Shown piece by piece: positions 42,786-54,475 of a stretch of 64,000 nucleotides of DNA; position 1 is the stretch's first letter, and each line of letters starts with the position of its first letter. The translations under genes and the position numbers were made by a program. The DNA comes from Hyaloperonospora brassicae. Taxonomy: Eukaryota > Oomycota > Peronosporomycetes > Peronosporales > Peronosporaceae. The notes beneath the pieces are model-generated. The model saw nothing but the letters and a program-made list of their open reading frames with translations, was not told where the DNA came from and did not search any database. The stretch covers positions 806,001 to 870,000 of the forward strand of contig CANTFL010001445.1 in assembly GCA_947650285.1 (NCBI GenBank). The letters run 5' to 3'.

Positions 42786-43389
42786 GCCTCCCCACGTAAA
42801 ACGTAGGATGCGTGCGCATCCTACGTGGCAATTCGAGTGTGTATGCATTGCCCTTGCGATGCAACACTCGAAATGGCCCACTGTATTTCGGCAGTAGTTT
42901 ACTACTGCCGACACTAGTGACTGCATGTCCAGGTAAGTTTACCGTAGACAGTAGTACTAGGTCGTTAACCTTAAATGAAAGAACATTTGCTCTTCCATTC
43001 TTTTCTGCGTTCCGTTTCTGACGGTCCACCGCATTTGCGATGGAGTCCTGAACGAAACGGACTACCGCTTCTCGAGTCAGCAGGAAGTTCTCTGCTGACT
43101 CTTTGTTTTGTCTGTCAGTGCGCTTCGTGCGCACTGCTAAGAGATTGCTCTCTTCTTCAGCGAGGTTGTCTTCTTCCTCGCTGGCATAATCATTGGCGAT
43201 GCTGAATATACCAGCATCGTCATCATCATCCGAATCAATAATAGCGTCATCGCTATTATTGAGGTGATCTTCTTCATCGATGTCGACTTGATCGACAACG
43301 GCATCATACGTGACGACGTTAGCGCCGACGCGTGATGAGCAAGAGCCAAAACGGTTTTTGCTAGAGCGGGTCTCTCCCCCCTTATCCAA
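42157..43389 (-). pseudogene. Gypsy-2 integrase C-terminus and chromodomain
   Basis: Acidic linker, then SFKVNDLVLLSTVNLPGHAV and [15 protein letters not shown] (integrase C-terminal SH3-like block), ending in a chromodomain ([20 protein letters not shown]). Separated from the integrase core by a TAG after RVPALL (43398) and a frame change. Confidence 0.88.
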
Positions 43390-43397
43390 GAGTCACA

Positions 43398-44882
43398 CTA
43401 TAGAAGGGCGGGCACACGTGGATGGCGTAAGCCATTCACGTAAAACGGTGTGTGCTGGGTTGAGGCATGCACCGAATTATTGATGGCGAATTCCACCATG
43501 GGTAGGAATTCGCTCCAACTCGGAAACGAGTGGACATATCCTCGAAGGATGTCTTCGAGGACACGATTCGCGCGTTCTGTCTGACCATCTGTTTCGGGAT
43601 GGTCAGAAGTGGACATCTTCAATTGTGTTCCGAGAGAACGGAACACGGTTTGCCAAAATGCCGCCGTGAACCGAGGGTCACGGTCGGATACGAGTTCACG
43701 GGGTAACCCGTGGAGTCTAAAGACCGTGTCTAGAAAGACACGAGCACAACCTTGAGCCTTGATTGACTCAGGGACAGCAGCAAGATGGACCATCTTGCTG
43801 AACCGGTCAACAAACACAAGAATACCATTATTCTTGTGAGCGTCTTCGGGAAACCCGAAGACGAAGTCCATTGAAACGGACTGCCAGCACTCTGTCGGGA
43901 CAGGCAGAGGCTGCAATGGCGCACGGTATGAAGGACTAGGCTTCACCCGTTGACAAACCTCGCAAGCACGTATGTACTTGCGGACAAACTGATACTGACG
44001 TGGCCAGTAAAAGTCACGGCTTACCGTGAGGTAAGTCTTTTCTCTACCACGATGGCCGCCTGTTGGGGCATCGTGACACTCAAACATGATGCGTAAACGC
44101 AAATCATGATGAGCGGGTACGACGACACGAGGCGTGTCGTCGGCAACAGCTGTATAGTACAGCAATCCGTTGCGTGTACTATACCGATCCGATGAGGATC
44201 GGTACAAAGCCGGTAAATCCCTCATGGATTTACTGGATGGATTCACCAGATGATCCATCAATCGCAGAAGATCCTTATCTTCCGCGTATGCCTTTTGTAC
44301 GTCGTCAAAAAAACTTGACGACGGAACACTGACTGACAGTGTCGCAACAGCGGGCTTATCCTCACTGTTGATTAGTGCGTCCGGCTCGAAATCGGGCCGG
44401 CGCGAGAGCGCATCAGCGACGACATTGAGTCGTCCTGGTTTATACTCCACGGAGAAGTTATACTCCGCGAAGAAAGACAGCCACCTCGCCATCCTTTGCG
44501 AGAGGTGTGGGCTGTTTACGGCCGTGCGTAATGACGCATGGTCCGTGTAGACAACAAACGGTCTATCTCCCAAGAGATAGACGCGAAACTTAGCCAGTGC
44601 GTATTTCATGGCAAGGAGCTCCTTGTCATGCACTGGGTAATTACGCTCAGCTGCTTGCAGCTGACGCGACTGATAACAGATGACGCGCTCTGCGCCATCT
44701 GCATAAAATTGCATTAACGCACAGCCGATCGCAAAATCGCTGGCGTCACAGACCACATGAAATGGTCTGTCCTGATCTGCAATCGCCAAGATCGGCGACT
44801 GCATCAAGCTCCGCTTCATACCTTCAAAGGAACGCTGGCATTCAGCGTTCCATGACCACTTGACATTTTCTTGAGCAAGCAA
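43398..44882 (-). pseudogene. Gypsy-2 RNase H and integrase core
   Basis: 494 codons with [22 protein letters not shown], the zinc site HDAPTGGHRG and CEVCQRVK, then the triad blocks [23 protein letters not shown] and [11 protein letters not shown]. Open throughout, but out of frame with the RT upstream (44816-46012 overlaps it) and cut off from the chromodomain. Confidence 0.9.
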
Positions 44883-46012
44883 GAAAGATGAACAGTCATC
44901 TCGGCGTAGTTGCGCGAGTACTTGTGCAAGTACGCCGCTAGACCAAGGAACTTCCTTAGTCCCTTGACATCGACTGGCACTGGCCAGTCGGTGATCGCCT
45001 TGATCTTTTCGGGATCAGGGCGTACGCCGTGTTTACCTACGATACACCCAAGAAGTGGTATTTCGCTAGCCGCGAATATACACTTCTTGAGGTTGGCATA
45101 CAACTCTTGCTTGCGCATAAGTTGAAGAACCTGACGAACGTGAGTTCTGTGAACTTCAACGTCCGTCTTTCCGTCCATATCCCGGCTATGGACGAACACA
45201 TCGTCGAAGTAACTCGGTGCGAAGTCTTGCACCGGTCTCAACAGATTAGTGACACATCTGTTGAATGTTGCAGGGGCATTACTCAGCCCATGTGGCATCA
45301 CTAGCCACTCCCACAGCATCCCGCTGGGGGTACTCACTGCCGTGAACGGGATGTCTCGTTCACGCATGATGATCTGATAAAATCCATCCATCATATCCAT
45401 GGACGAAAAGATGGTACTCTTTGACATACCATCTATGATTACGTCCTTCCTCGGTATCGGCGTCTGAGCCGGTACCGTTGCAGCGTTCAACATGTTGAGC
45501 GCGTGCACTATCCGCCATCCCCCTGTGGCCTCTCGCACACAGAAGGTCGGAGAGCTGTGAGGGGATGTTGATTCCCTCACATGGCCCGCTGCTAAGCGAT
45601 CGGCAAAGAATTTGTCGATCGCTAGTACTTGTTCACGAGGCAGTGGCCACTGCCTCATGACGCAGTACTTCGAGCCCGGTTTGAGCTCGATCTGGTGTCG
45701 AGTGCCTTTGTCCTTAGGCAACGCGCAAGGTACGGATTCAGGGAACACATCCCTGAATTCGATCAAATCCTTATACAAAGGATTTGCCTGAAGTGACTCC
45801 CAGGATTGAGACGTGTATCGCTCAATCCGAGTCTTCTCACCGATGACACTTTCGTCCATCGATGAGCTGCTGAGAACCCGTTCGTTCTCAGCAAATACTG
45901 TAGCCGACCGAATGTCGGTCACATACTCATCCTCCGTGACGAGTATGCAGATCTGCTTGACTTTGCCACTACGCAGATCACGCAAGAACCGTTTCGGTTC
46001 TAGCGTTGGCAA
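44816..46012 (-). pseudogene. Gypsy-2 reverse transcriptase
   Basis: 398 codons with [50 protein letters not shown] and the catalytic YFDDVFVHS. A frameshift near 44875, in the LLAQENVKWSW region, breaks it from RNase H. Confidence 0.9.
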
Positions 46013-46260
46013 CTGCGTTATCTACGAAGTTAACTTCGGAGGCACAATCCGATCAAGCGTATAAGCGCCTACGCTTGATTCGTCATTAACCAAGGCGTTC
46101 AACGTCTCGGTTACTTCCTGGGAACTTCGTTCCACAGGTTGCTGAAGGCCTAATTATTCAGCAAGTGGCTCTTGAGGAATTCCTTCCTCAAGTACGTGGG
46201 GACTTATTCTCTCGACGTCTCCTAACTGCGGCTGTGCAACCACAGTCAGGCACCGATTCT

Positions 46261-46998
46261 CTACGGTCGACTCTCCAGTCGACCTAGGATGTCCATGTTG
46301 CCTTTTGAAGGCAACAGGTTTCTTTTGTCTAAGATGCTGCCCGCTGGACATGCATCCATGTCCCGGTCCACTCGAATTATTCGAGTGGTGGACCTTCGGC
46401 GCAGCCTGTGCTCTGTACAGCCTCCGGTGGCTTGCTCCACAGTGTAGTGATCAACTACACTGTGATCTTGTGCAGTCGTGCTAACGACCGTACCGCAAGT
46501 GAGGCCATCGCACTCACTCGCAGAACATACACACGCTTGTGGACGCTCCAAGATGTTCATCAGATGGCCATCTGATGAACAAGCGGCAGGCATCTTCACG
46601 GATCGATGCTGCCAGCTCACTCTTGGCCCGTACCTTCTGAGCCAATGCATTCCTAGGATGGCATCAAATTTTTCACCTAGGTCCAGTACGATGATATCAT
46701 CATCGTACTGCTCACCCTCTAACGTGTAGTGCATTCCTACTACACGTTTCTCAACAATTATCGATGCACCTGTAACAAGGCGCACCTTTATCCTCGTTAG
46801 CGAGATGTCGTGCTCAAAGAACTTGAGCCTACGAAACTCTAGTGACTGGCGGCTAACAAAGTTGATCGACGCTCGACAGTCAACTAGAGCACGAAGTGAC
46901 AAATATTTTGTCACTTCCAACTTAAAGGTGATGAGTGATATCTCACCACCAGGTGCAGATACAAACAATGATTGTGTATCTGGAGCATCTTTCGTCAA
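46261..46998 (-). pseudogene. Gypsy-2 protease region with altered active site
   Basis: LRALVDCRASINFVS, with Arg where the aspartic protease D-[ST/C]-G Gly is expected; ILGMHWLRRYG is present. Nearly identical to Gypsy-3 30061-30657. The -1 frame that should lead here carries a TAA. Confidence 0.8.
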
Positions 46999-47026
46999 GA
47001 TATCTGCAAGTTATCTTGAGGTCGCT

Positions 47027-47070
47027 GGATCAGTAGAGCTCTCCGCCCCTACTGACCCCGTCCATTTTTT
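47027..47070 (-). promoter_or_regulatory. Putative -1 frameshift signal of Gypsy-2
   Basis: A AAA AAT (47070-47064), spacer GGACG (47063-47059), stem GGGTCAGTAG (47058-47049) with CTACTGATCC (47036-47027). Same as Gypsy-3 and parallel to Gypsy-1. Confidence 0.75.
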
Positions 47071-47282
47071 GATGGTCCGTACTCTGTTGCGGTTTCGCAT
47101 CAGCGTTGGACCTACGCCCATTGCCCTTTTGGAAAATGGCCGATCAGGAGATTTGTCTCTGTACGGTTTGGTACCAGGCGTGGGGCACTACACCCATAAG
47201 CGTAGTGCCCTAACTTCTGACAGAGATTGCAATTTTGCAATCAATTGTTGTTTGAAGATCGAGGTCTCTCGCTCTCAACATA

Positions 47283-48205
47283 TCAGAGGTCCATGGGTTC
47301 TATAACTCCAGTCTCTTGTCGTCTCGGTGGGCGATAAGAGTTTGAGCTAGCATGAGCCTGTCTCATGCTAAAGGCTTCCTGTTCCGCGGCTGATATCGCA
47401 TCTTCCAGCTTATTCAGCTTAAGGCGGAACAGGTGGCTCCTGACGGGCCCCTCTGCGAGCCCTTGCATGAACACCGTAATCAACGTGTGTTCATGGACTG
47501 GGTTAGCAGTTATACTACTCGCGAGTAGTCGTATATGTTGTGCGTAAGCGTGCACATCACGCTTACCCTGCTTGAGTTTCAGGAGCTCTAACGAGCCCTG
47601 AACTCAGCCCGTGGCGGCTAAAACGTTTGTCTGAGCCGGGACTTGAAGTCATCTAGCGACCTCAACACATTTGGGTCGCTACTCTCGAGTCCCAGGGACC
47701 AAGTTTTGGCACGCCCTGCCAAGTGGGTCTGAGCAAATGTGAGTTTCATTTGCTCATCTTCGACGCGACGAGCCCTTAGGGCTCTGTCGAGTTCGACAAA
47801 CCATAGTAACAGGGAGTCCTCCGGGACTCCACTGTACTTGGAGATGTCAACTTTCATGAACTCGGGACGACGCGCATATGCCGTCCCGCCCACAGCAGCA
47901 TGGAGTTGCTGCTGTCTCAACAGCTCTGTCTGTTGAGCACCGAGTTCTCTCAACTGCTCGGCCTGTTGAAAGCCTTGCTGGTGAATCAAAACTAATTTCT
48001 ATCTTTCGGCGACAAATTCATTTTGAATGAACTTGGCAATAGCGGCATGTTGTTGGTCTCTGTCTAGAGACTCCAACATGGTGCCAACGACGAGTTCGCC
48101 TACGGTAGAACTCATTCGTTCTACCGCACCCCATTCGATGTCACTCAAATGGGTAAACCCTTCACGCGTGGCGTGAAAGGTCTCTTCATCATCCAACATG
48201 TTCAT
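47283..48205 (-). pseudogene. Gypsy-2 gag, broken
   Basis: Starts MNMLDDEETFHATREG at 48205. Stops fall after FVAER (47999), after RLRQTF (47618) and after EPMDL (47283). The core LLWFVELDRALRARRVEDEQ and HLAGRAKTWSLGL is recognisable. The zinc knuckle CNLCQKLGHYAYGC lies downstream near 47190-47230. Confidence 0.85.
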
Positions 48206-48249
48206 GTTGGATGTTGTGGTCCTCGGAAGGGCTACACAATGCTACCAGG

Positions 48250-48641
48250 TGTATCGGGGCACACCCTTGCGTGAACTTAACGCAAGGGTTTTGGGTGCCC
48301 CGACGAACGTACACGTGGCAAGCAAGGAAGCGTAGGTAGGGTAAAAGTAGAACTGTTTTATTACTATAATTAAGTCTTTTAACTACTGTCTCTCTGTTTG
48401 ACTTAACTAAATTATGTTAATATAACTGAGTGTATGGTGACGTCTCGTCACCACTCATTGCGCGCGTCTTGCGGCGATTGGTGGGTTGATATCATCACGA
48501 TATCAACCAATGAACCGACTCTTTGGTCGACCCTTCAATATCACCACTTTGGTGATATTGTTCAAAGAATATTCAGCTTCATATTCTTTATTGTCACTTT
48601 CTTTAAAGTGACAATTCCATGTAACGGGCTGCCCCGTTACA
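48250..48641 (-). repeat. Gypsy-2 5' LTR
   Basis: Partner of 40660-41049. The minus strand next to it has CCTGGTAGCA, an initiator-tRNA-Met-type primer site as in Gypsy-1. Confidence 0.93.
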
Positions 48642-48879
48642 GATCCGGTCCTTGTAACTTGGTGATCCAAGACATTAATCGCGGATCGTGATCGGTCAGT
48701 CCTCAATCCTTGACTGTACTTCTTTTTGACCGTTAGGCAGACCAATACGCATATATTTCACAGTCGTTTTCTGCCATTAAGTCGTGTGATCCCATCATTC
48801 GTGCCAACAGGCCTGTCTCAGAGCGCACTCCACCAATCAAATCGATCTCGCGCTTAATAAATAAGGGCGATCCACACTT

Positions 48880-49560
48880 TCCATCATGATCCCTCTGCGA
48901 TTTTCCACAGACCAGAGGGCAGACTTGGCAAATTCCTGAAATAAAAGAGATCGAACAAGACCGTTCCTCATTGAGTAGAGACGTAGTCGTACTTTCCTCA
49001 TGCAGCCGAGTGATTAGATGTATGTATCGCTCAGCAATTTCTAATTGTCGAAGAGCCTCGTATAAGAAACCTTCGTCGATAGTATCATAGGAATTTCAAA
49101 AATCTAGCAGAAGGATGACCCTGCTGTTGTGTGCCGTCAAAAAAGACGTAGCAAATTGGGCGAGCATCATCATCACAGATTTTAACATCTGTCTACCATG
49201 CACGAAGCCTTGTTGTGAGTCACCAATAAGTGTAGGCAAGACAAAGTGTAATCGAGTCGCCAGCATCTTTGCAAATATTTTTGAAACTGGTCTGAAGTAG
49301 TGAAATTGGCCGGTACCATAGCTTCGGCTAATCTCGTTTTTTACGCAAATGTATGATTAAAGCATTCAGAAGAGAACGTAAAGGATTTTTACCCGCTAAT
49401 ATTTGATTGCTGATTTTCACCGGATCTGGGACAAGGAGCGCCGGCGTATCCTTGTAAAAGTCGTTGTTATAACCATTGGATTTAGCCGATTTGTGTCTAC
49501 TTAGGCCTGTGATGGCCATGAGAGCCTCATCTTTGGTGAAATCGACCAGTAACGACTACG
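48880..49560 (-). pseudogene. L1-like non-LTR retrotransposon reverse transcriptase fragment
   Basis: The minus strand reads NGYNNDFYKDTPALL (RT block 0/1), FRPVSKIFAKMLATRL, LIGDSQQGFVHGRQ and VILLLDF followed by a stop and YDTIDE. This is the order of L1-type ORF2 RT domains. Several stops and frame changes are present. It probably joins the endonuclease fragment upstream at 50.1-50.9 kb. Confidence 0.8.
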
Positions 49561-50067
49561 TTTTGGTCGAGGACTGTACCTGTCTTACGGAACTTTGAAC
49601 AAAATGACGTACGGCAGCTGGCAAGTCTTCTAGACACGTAATGCGATGAATGTCGCCTAGAACAGTGGACCAATCGGAAGCATGTTTATCTGCCGTCGTC
49701 ATGTTGCGACTATAAGCCGGTCCATAACACTCCACAATAGTGGTGACGGTTTGCTCACGCTCCTATTCGGCAATCCTGCGATAAAAAATTGTACTTGGTC
49801 TGTTATTCAGACCAGCTGCTGCTTAGGTTGCACTAGATGTTCCTGACGTAATTTTCCAGTTCAAGATATCCATTTCGGCCTTTTAGGCAAGTTCTACTGT
49901 GCAAGTCGCTTAATTGTGCGGCTGAAAATATCCCTGCGCTGCTTCACCCGCTGAATGACACGTCGAATACAGAGGTACACTCGGCAACGTCTATATATCA
50001 AGTACTGGTAGATAAAGCGTGATCAATTGCCATGCCACCCATATCCTCGAAGAGTTCGGTTAAACCT

Positions 50068-50889
50068 TCATACAGGTTCAATTCTGTAATAGGATACACC
50101 ACCTAATCTCGTCGAGGATGAGTATAAGATCTTGTTGGGTTGCACAAGTGTAGTACATCTCCTGATGGTCCGACACATACAAAGGTGAGCGCTTCTCCAC
50201 CCACAGGACGCGGTCCGCTTGGCCTTCAGGGACATAAAATAGGTCAATACGACCAGCGCATTCCCCTCCCAGTATGTAAAATGGTTTAAAAATGTATCCG
50301 TTGCTTTTTCGTCCGCTTGTTTGTGATGGAGGGGCACATCGTCCAATTCTGACGTAGACACAACAATATACAGGGCCGGCTTTTCTAATCGGTCGGAGCG
50401 GTGCTTTTAAATCGATCCAGGAAGGGGCTCTGGGCGCAATTAAATCCGCCGATAATTATCGCATTTGAGGAAGCCAGGTTGAAGTGCAGAATGGAGGGTA
50501 AAATTTTGTCTCGCTCTGACCGCAAAGTAGGCGCATACACATGTACAAGGGTTCCCCTCTAATCGATATAGCGACCGCTCGAGTGCTTCATTGATCAGGT
50601 TGCGAGGCCGTATAAATTCAGGAGTGAGTGGAATGACAGCTTCTGCCCGCTTTGGCGAGGCAATTCTCCAGTACGATGAAACAGGGGCATCTGGGTTAAG
50701 GTGCTGACCCCAAAGCCGGGACCAGTAATATAGCAGCCGAGATGCCTCTGTTTCGGTTGATCCATGTAACGGGGTTACACGTCGACTGATAGTCGACAAT
50801 AGGTGTGGTGCACACATGGGATGGAATCTCCTTTCAAAGTGATATACGAACACAGTATCAATTGTTGAAGACTGATGTCTGTCAACCAT
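50068..50889 (-). pseudogene. L1-like apurinic endonuclease fragment
   Basis: Includes EGNPCTCVCAYFAVRARQN (the VCVYAP-like strand), an IDLFYVPEGQ block and LYVSDHQ, the SDH catalytic signature. Frame changes occur throughout. At 50765 the 5' end is truncated by sequence beginning TGTAACGGGGTT, which looks like the edge of another gypsy-type LTR. Confidence 0.7.
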
Positions 50890-51310
50890 TGATTACGAGA
50901 TCTTTTGAGAATTTTGATTTAGGACATTAGCGAGTAGATTAATTCCGTGTTCTAAGGTGTTCTTTAGGCTAAAAGGAGAGATAAAATTCAGTTCCCATTT
51001 TGATCACATAGACAGGTGCCTCTTTGAGGCGTCTTGTGATCGTTGAGGAGATAGCAACGCCTTGTCAAGACAGCTACTCTTTGTGCACTCTGTGCGTCGA
51101 TTCTCTGGTTCGTTAGGCCCCCTGGAACGGTAACCGTAAGCTCTCTGATCTTGTTGGCTGTTTGAGTCGGCTTCTTTGAGCCAAACATTAGCTCTCTGAG
51201 CTGTTTGACTGTCTGAGTCGGGTTCGTAGAACCAAAGTTGCTCGATGAGCGTTAAAGTCTTCCTCTGACTTAAGGAGCGGTGTAGCTCCGATACAGTACG
51301 TGTGTTTCCT
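50765..51310. repeat. Possible solo-LTR or LTR fragment
   Basis: Begins TGTAACGGGGTTACAC, matching the LTR ends of the gypsy elements here. Contains a roughly 55-bp tandem pair near 51130-51230 (CTCTCTGA, TGTTTGAGTCGG, GAGCCAA). The right end and a target duplication were not found. Confidence 0.4.
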
Positions 51311-53068
51311 GAATGCATTAAGCCTCCGTTCGGTGGCGATTAGTCTTTGCTCGCCAACCCGACATTCAACTGTCGCTTACGCTGTCTTAAACCCATCGTG
51401 CATTTTGAAATGTGTAAACAACGTACCCCATTTAGCCCACGTGCTGAGATGTTACTGGATCACAAGAATTTGCCCATTCGTTAAGCAAACGATGGATGAA
51501 ATAGGCGATAAATACGTGCAGAGAATGAATCGACTTGTCTGAAGACTGCATTCATTTGAACGCTGCCTTTATTACCTAAGTAGGAACATGATCCGCAGGA
51601 GCAAATGCAGTATTGATAAAACAAACTAGCTTGCGCCAGTCGACCTTGGATGACCCGGTCGAGTAATACACTTCCTTGTATTTACTATAGTTCCGAAATA
51701 AGCGTAAGTGACCACGAAGTTGCTCGGGAGGCTCTAGTGGGTTTTCCTCCTCCGCCGTCAGCGCAAATTTTTCATTGTCGAGCAATACAGCACATAGTAA
51801 GTGATAATTCATGCAGAGACGTACGTGAGGGTCACACAGACGCAAAGCATCATCTGCAGCGTAGTTCATGTCCCTCGTCTTGACCCAAGAATCGATAACG
51901 TCTATCAGGGGGCAAGACGGGAGAGAGGAACCGTCTGCTGTCCGCGCGTCATCCAGTTATTGAGCCCCGGTACCTTGGCAGGATCTTGCACTCGACGTCG
52001 GTACTCGAGGAGGCCGGACAGCAAACACGACTGGCGCCACTGAGCCGTCTACAGCGCGCGAACGTGATCTCCTTGGTTATCCAGAATCTCAGTAGGGAAC
52101 ACAAAGTGTCTTGCGTGGTGGAGAAGCAGCTCTGCTTTCATCCGGGCGGTGTTGAGTCACGCCTCAGGTTTATTATACACAAGTGGATATGGCGTAGAAG
52201 CCGTAGCTGGCCATTCTACGCCGAGAGCCTGCCAGACCTCTGGCCACTCGTCTCGATTGATACTTTCCTTCATCCGAGAGATACGGGGCCGAGGAGATGC
52301 TACGCTGACCCTGTCTTTTTTTAGTTCTGAAATCTCCAGTCGACTCCAGTCTCCACCTTCGTTTACTGCTATGGACTCTTGCGTGCTAACGGGCCCTCGT
52401 TTTCGAGCCGAAAGCGATCCGCTCTGGTTGAAATCCCTAATCGACGATGGAACAACAGCTAATTGCTGCGTTGACGATGTCTAAAACCACTGTTCCCTGC
52501 AGAGTGGAGGACGATCGAGGTGTGCTCACCCTCGTCCGAAATGGGATCCCCGATTGGTAATGAATTAGAAGAGCGCTTCCCCTTGATCTGCACGGGTTAT
52601 GAATGAACCATTTGTGATTCCTCCACGTGATACAGCTCTGAGCCTGTTACATCTGAGACGTCGGTGAGACTGAGCGGATATGCCGCCTTGGCAATGTGCA
52701 GAAAAGCCGAATGATGCCGGCCCATAAAACCGAAGCACCAATGGTAGCGCACAAAGCGCCTCTATTTGCCGCCTTTTATTTGTCGATACACGCCATGATA
52801 GAAAGAGGTAAAATTTTAGCATCTTCCAACTCGACCGTTTCTGTTGATGGAAGTAGGACAGCACTTGCGTCCACTCAATTTGACATTGTCTCGTCTTCAG
52901 TGCAACACGTAGATATCGCGCTTTAAAATTAGCAGCCGTTTCAAGAGCGTCACTTCCACCCCAGCTATGTACCTCAACCAGAGCCTCTATGGCTAGAGGG
53001 AAGGCTGCAAAGTCATGCAAAAGCCATCGTGGTTGAGACACCGACTCATCCTTGGTCATCGTTGTCCG
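51311..53068. other. Degenerate DNA, possible LINE fragments
   Basis: Minus frames at 51576-51869 (LCMNYHLLCAVLLDNEKFAL) and 52565-53095 (RWLLHDFAAFPLAIEALVE) read like eroded coding sequence and could be further LINE pieces. No diagnostic motif is present. Confidence 0.35.
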
Positions 53069-53331
53069 TAATAGAGTATGGATAAAGGGAAACAATGACT
53101 ACGCACTCACAAACAACTTGTTTACTGGAGGGAAACTTTTGGACTGAGTCTACTCAATGCATGTCTTCATGTCAGGAGGAATCTTCTACGAAATACCTTC
53201 CAGATAAACCTTCCCTGTAAAAGGTATTGTCAACTATACCTTTTACAGATAAAACCTTCCCTGTAAAAGGTATTGTCAACCGCCACCCTTTACTTCATTG
53301 TCCACCGTTGACTTGCATCCAGTTTCCAACA
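53069..53331 (-). repeat. Copia-2 LTR 1
   Basis: Minus strand TGTTGGAAAC to CTATTA. Contains duplicated AAAAGGTATTGTCAAC motifs. The polypurine tract GAGGAGGGCG follows at its right edge. Confidence 0.85.
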
Positions 53332-53497
53332 CGCCCTCCTCCGTCAGTAGTTACTGCGGCAAAACGTTCTTGGTCATCCCTATCATGGTGATAAGTGCCT
53401 CAAAACGCGCACTCGCCAGGGGCTTGGTCATCAAGTCTGAGGGATTCACGTCTGTCTTTACCTTCCACAGTTCTACTGCTTTCTTCACATACTGATC

Positions 53498-54364
53498 TCA
53501 AACGTAGTGCCAGCCTAGTTCAATGTGTCGTGTTCTGCGACTGTAGGTCGGGTTTGTAGCCATCACGAAGGCAGCTTGATTGTCAATCCCGAGACGAAAC
53601 TTCGACACCAACCTTGGGAATATCTCGATTAGAACCTGAATGAGACCCCTCCCTTCCATACAGGCCTCGCAAGCTGCTACATATTCGGCCTCAGCCGTAG
53701 ATTGAGCCACGATACTCTGCCGTCGTGACGCCCACGATATCGCATCTCCTGCCAAGCAATGTACATATTCAGTAATGATTTTCCTCGTGTCTGGGTCGTT
53801 TCCCCAGTCCGCATAGCAAAATCCCTCAACGGTTAAATCACTTCTTAATTTTTCATCATTGTTTGCGTGAAACACAATTCCATGAGTCTTGGAACCCACC
53901 AGATACCTTAACACTCTCTTGGCCGCGCCAATGTGTTGTTGTGTTGGGCTTTGCACGTATCTACTAAGCTGCCCGACCACATACGCAAGATCTGGCCTCG
54001 TACATGTTGCCAGATACATCAATGAGCCAATTAGCTCACGATATGGAAATTCTTTGCCATTGTCAGGTATGCGTTTGGCCCTCGCGGTATCCGTTTCGTT
54101 TACAAAAAGTCGTATGTTTGTTTCCATCGGAATTCTGCTAGCGTGCGCATCTCCAAAGTTAAAACGATTGATAACGTCTTCGCAGTATTTCGTCTGGTGA
54201 ATTTTAATCGCATCATCGCTTCTCTCTACTTGAACACCCAAATAAGTGCTAAGTAGACCTTGATCCTTCATTCCATAGACCTCGTCCAGACTCCGAAACA
54301 TTTTCGTCCTGAACAGTTCATTCTTGGTTGCACACAGAATGTCATCCACGTAGAGTAGTGCCAA
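53498..54364 (-). pseudogene. Copia-2 RT C-terminal half and RNase H
   Basis: MALLYVDDILCATKNE carries the catalytic YVDD box. Then come KDQGLLSTYLGVQVE, YRELIGSLMYLATCTRPDL, FCYADWGNDPDTRK and TAEAEYVAACEA (RNase H). A TGA after WHYV (53498) truncates the last 40 or so residues and is present in all copies. Only copy 1 retains this segment in full. Confidence 0.9.
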
Positions 54365-54475
54365 TACGAATTCAGAACCTGAATCGTAGTAATACAGACA
54401 CGGTTCTGTAGTGCAACACTTAAACCCATACCGTAAAAACCACGCATTTACTTCGGTGTTCCACTCTCGACCAGA

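Larger units (their letters stand above)
40660..48641 (-). mobile_element. Ty3/gypsy chromovirus (Gypsy-2), defective
   Basis: 7982 bp, LTRs of 390 and 392 bp, perfect target duplication GATCC (40655-40659 and 48642-48646). It has the same layout as Gypsy-1, including primer site, frameshift signal, chromodomain and antisense ORF. Stops and frameshifts occur in gag, the protease lead-in, RT/RNase H and integrase. The LTRs differ by roughly 5 percent, mostly in the first half, so it is older than Gypsy-1. Confidence 0.93.

Noticed and set aside
53298..53495. 65-codon plus-strand frame repeated four times
   Set aside because: Antisense to LTR and RNase H sequence; its repetition only reflects element copy number.
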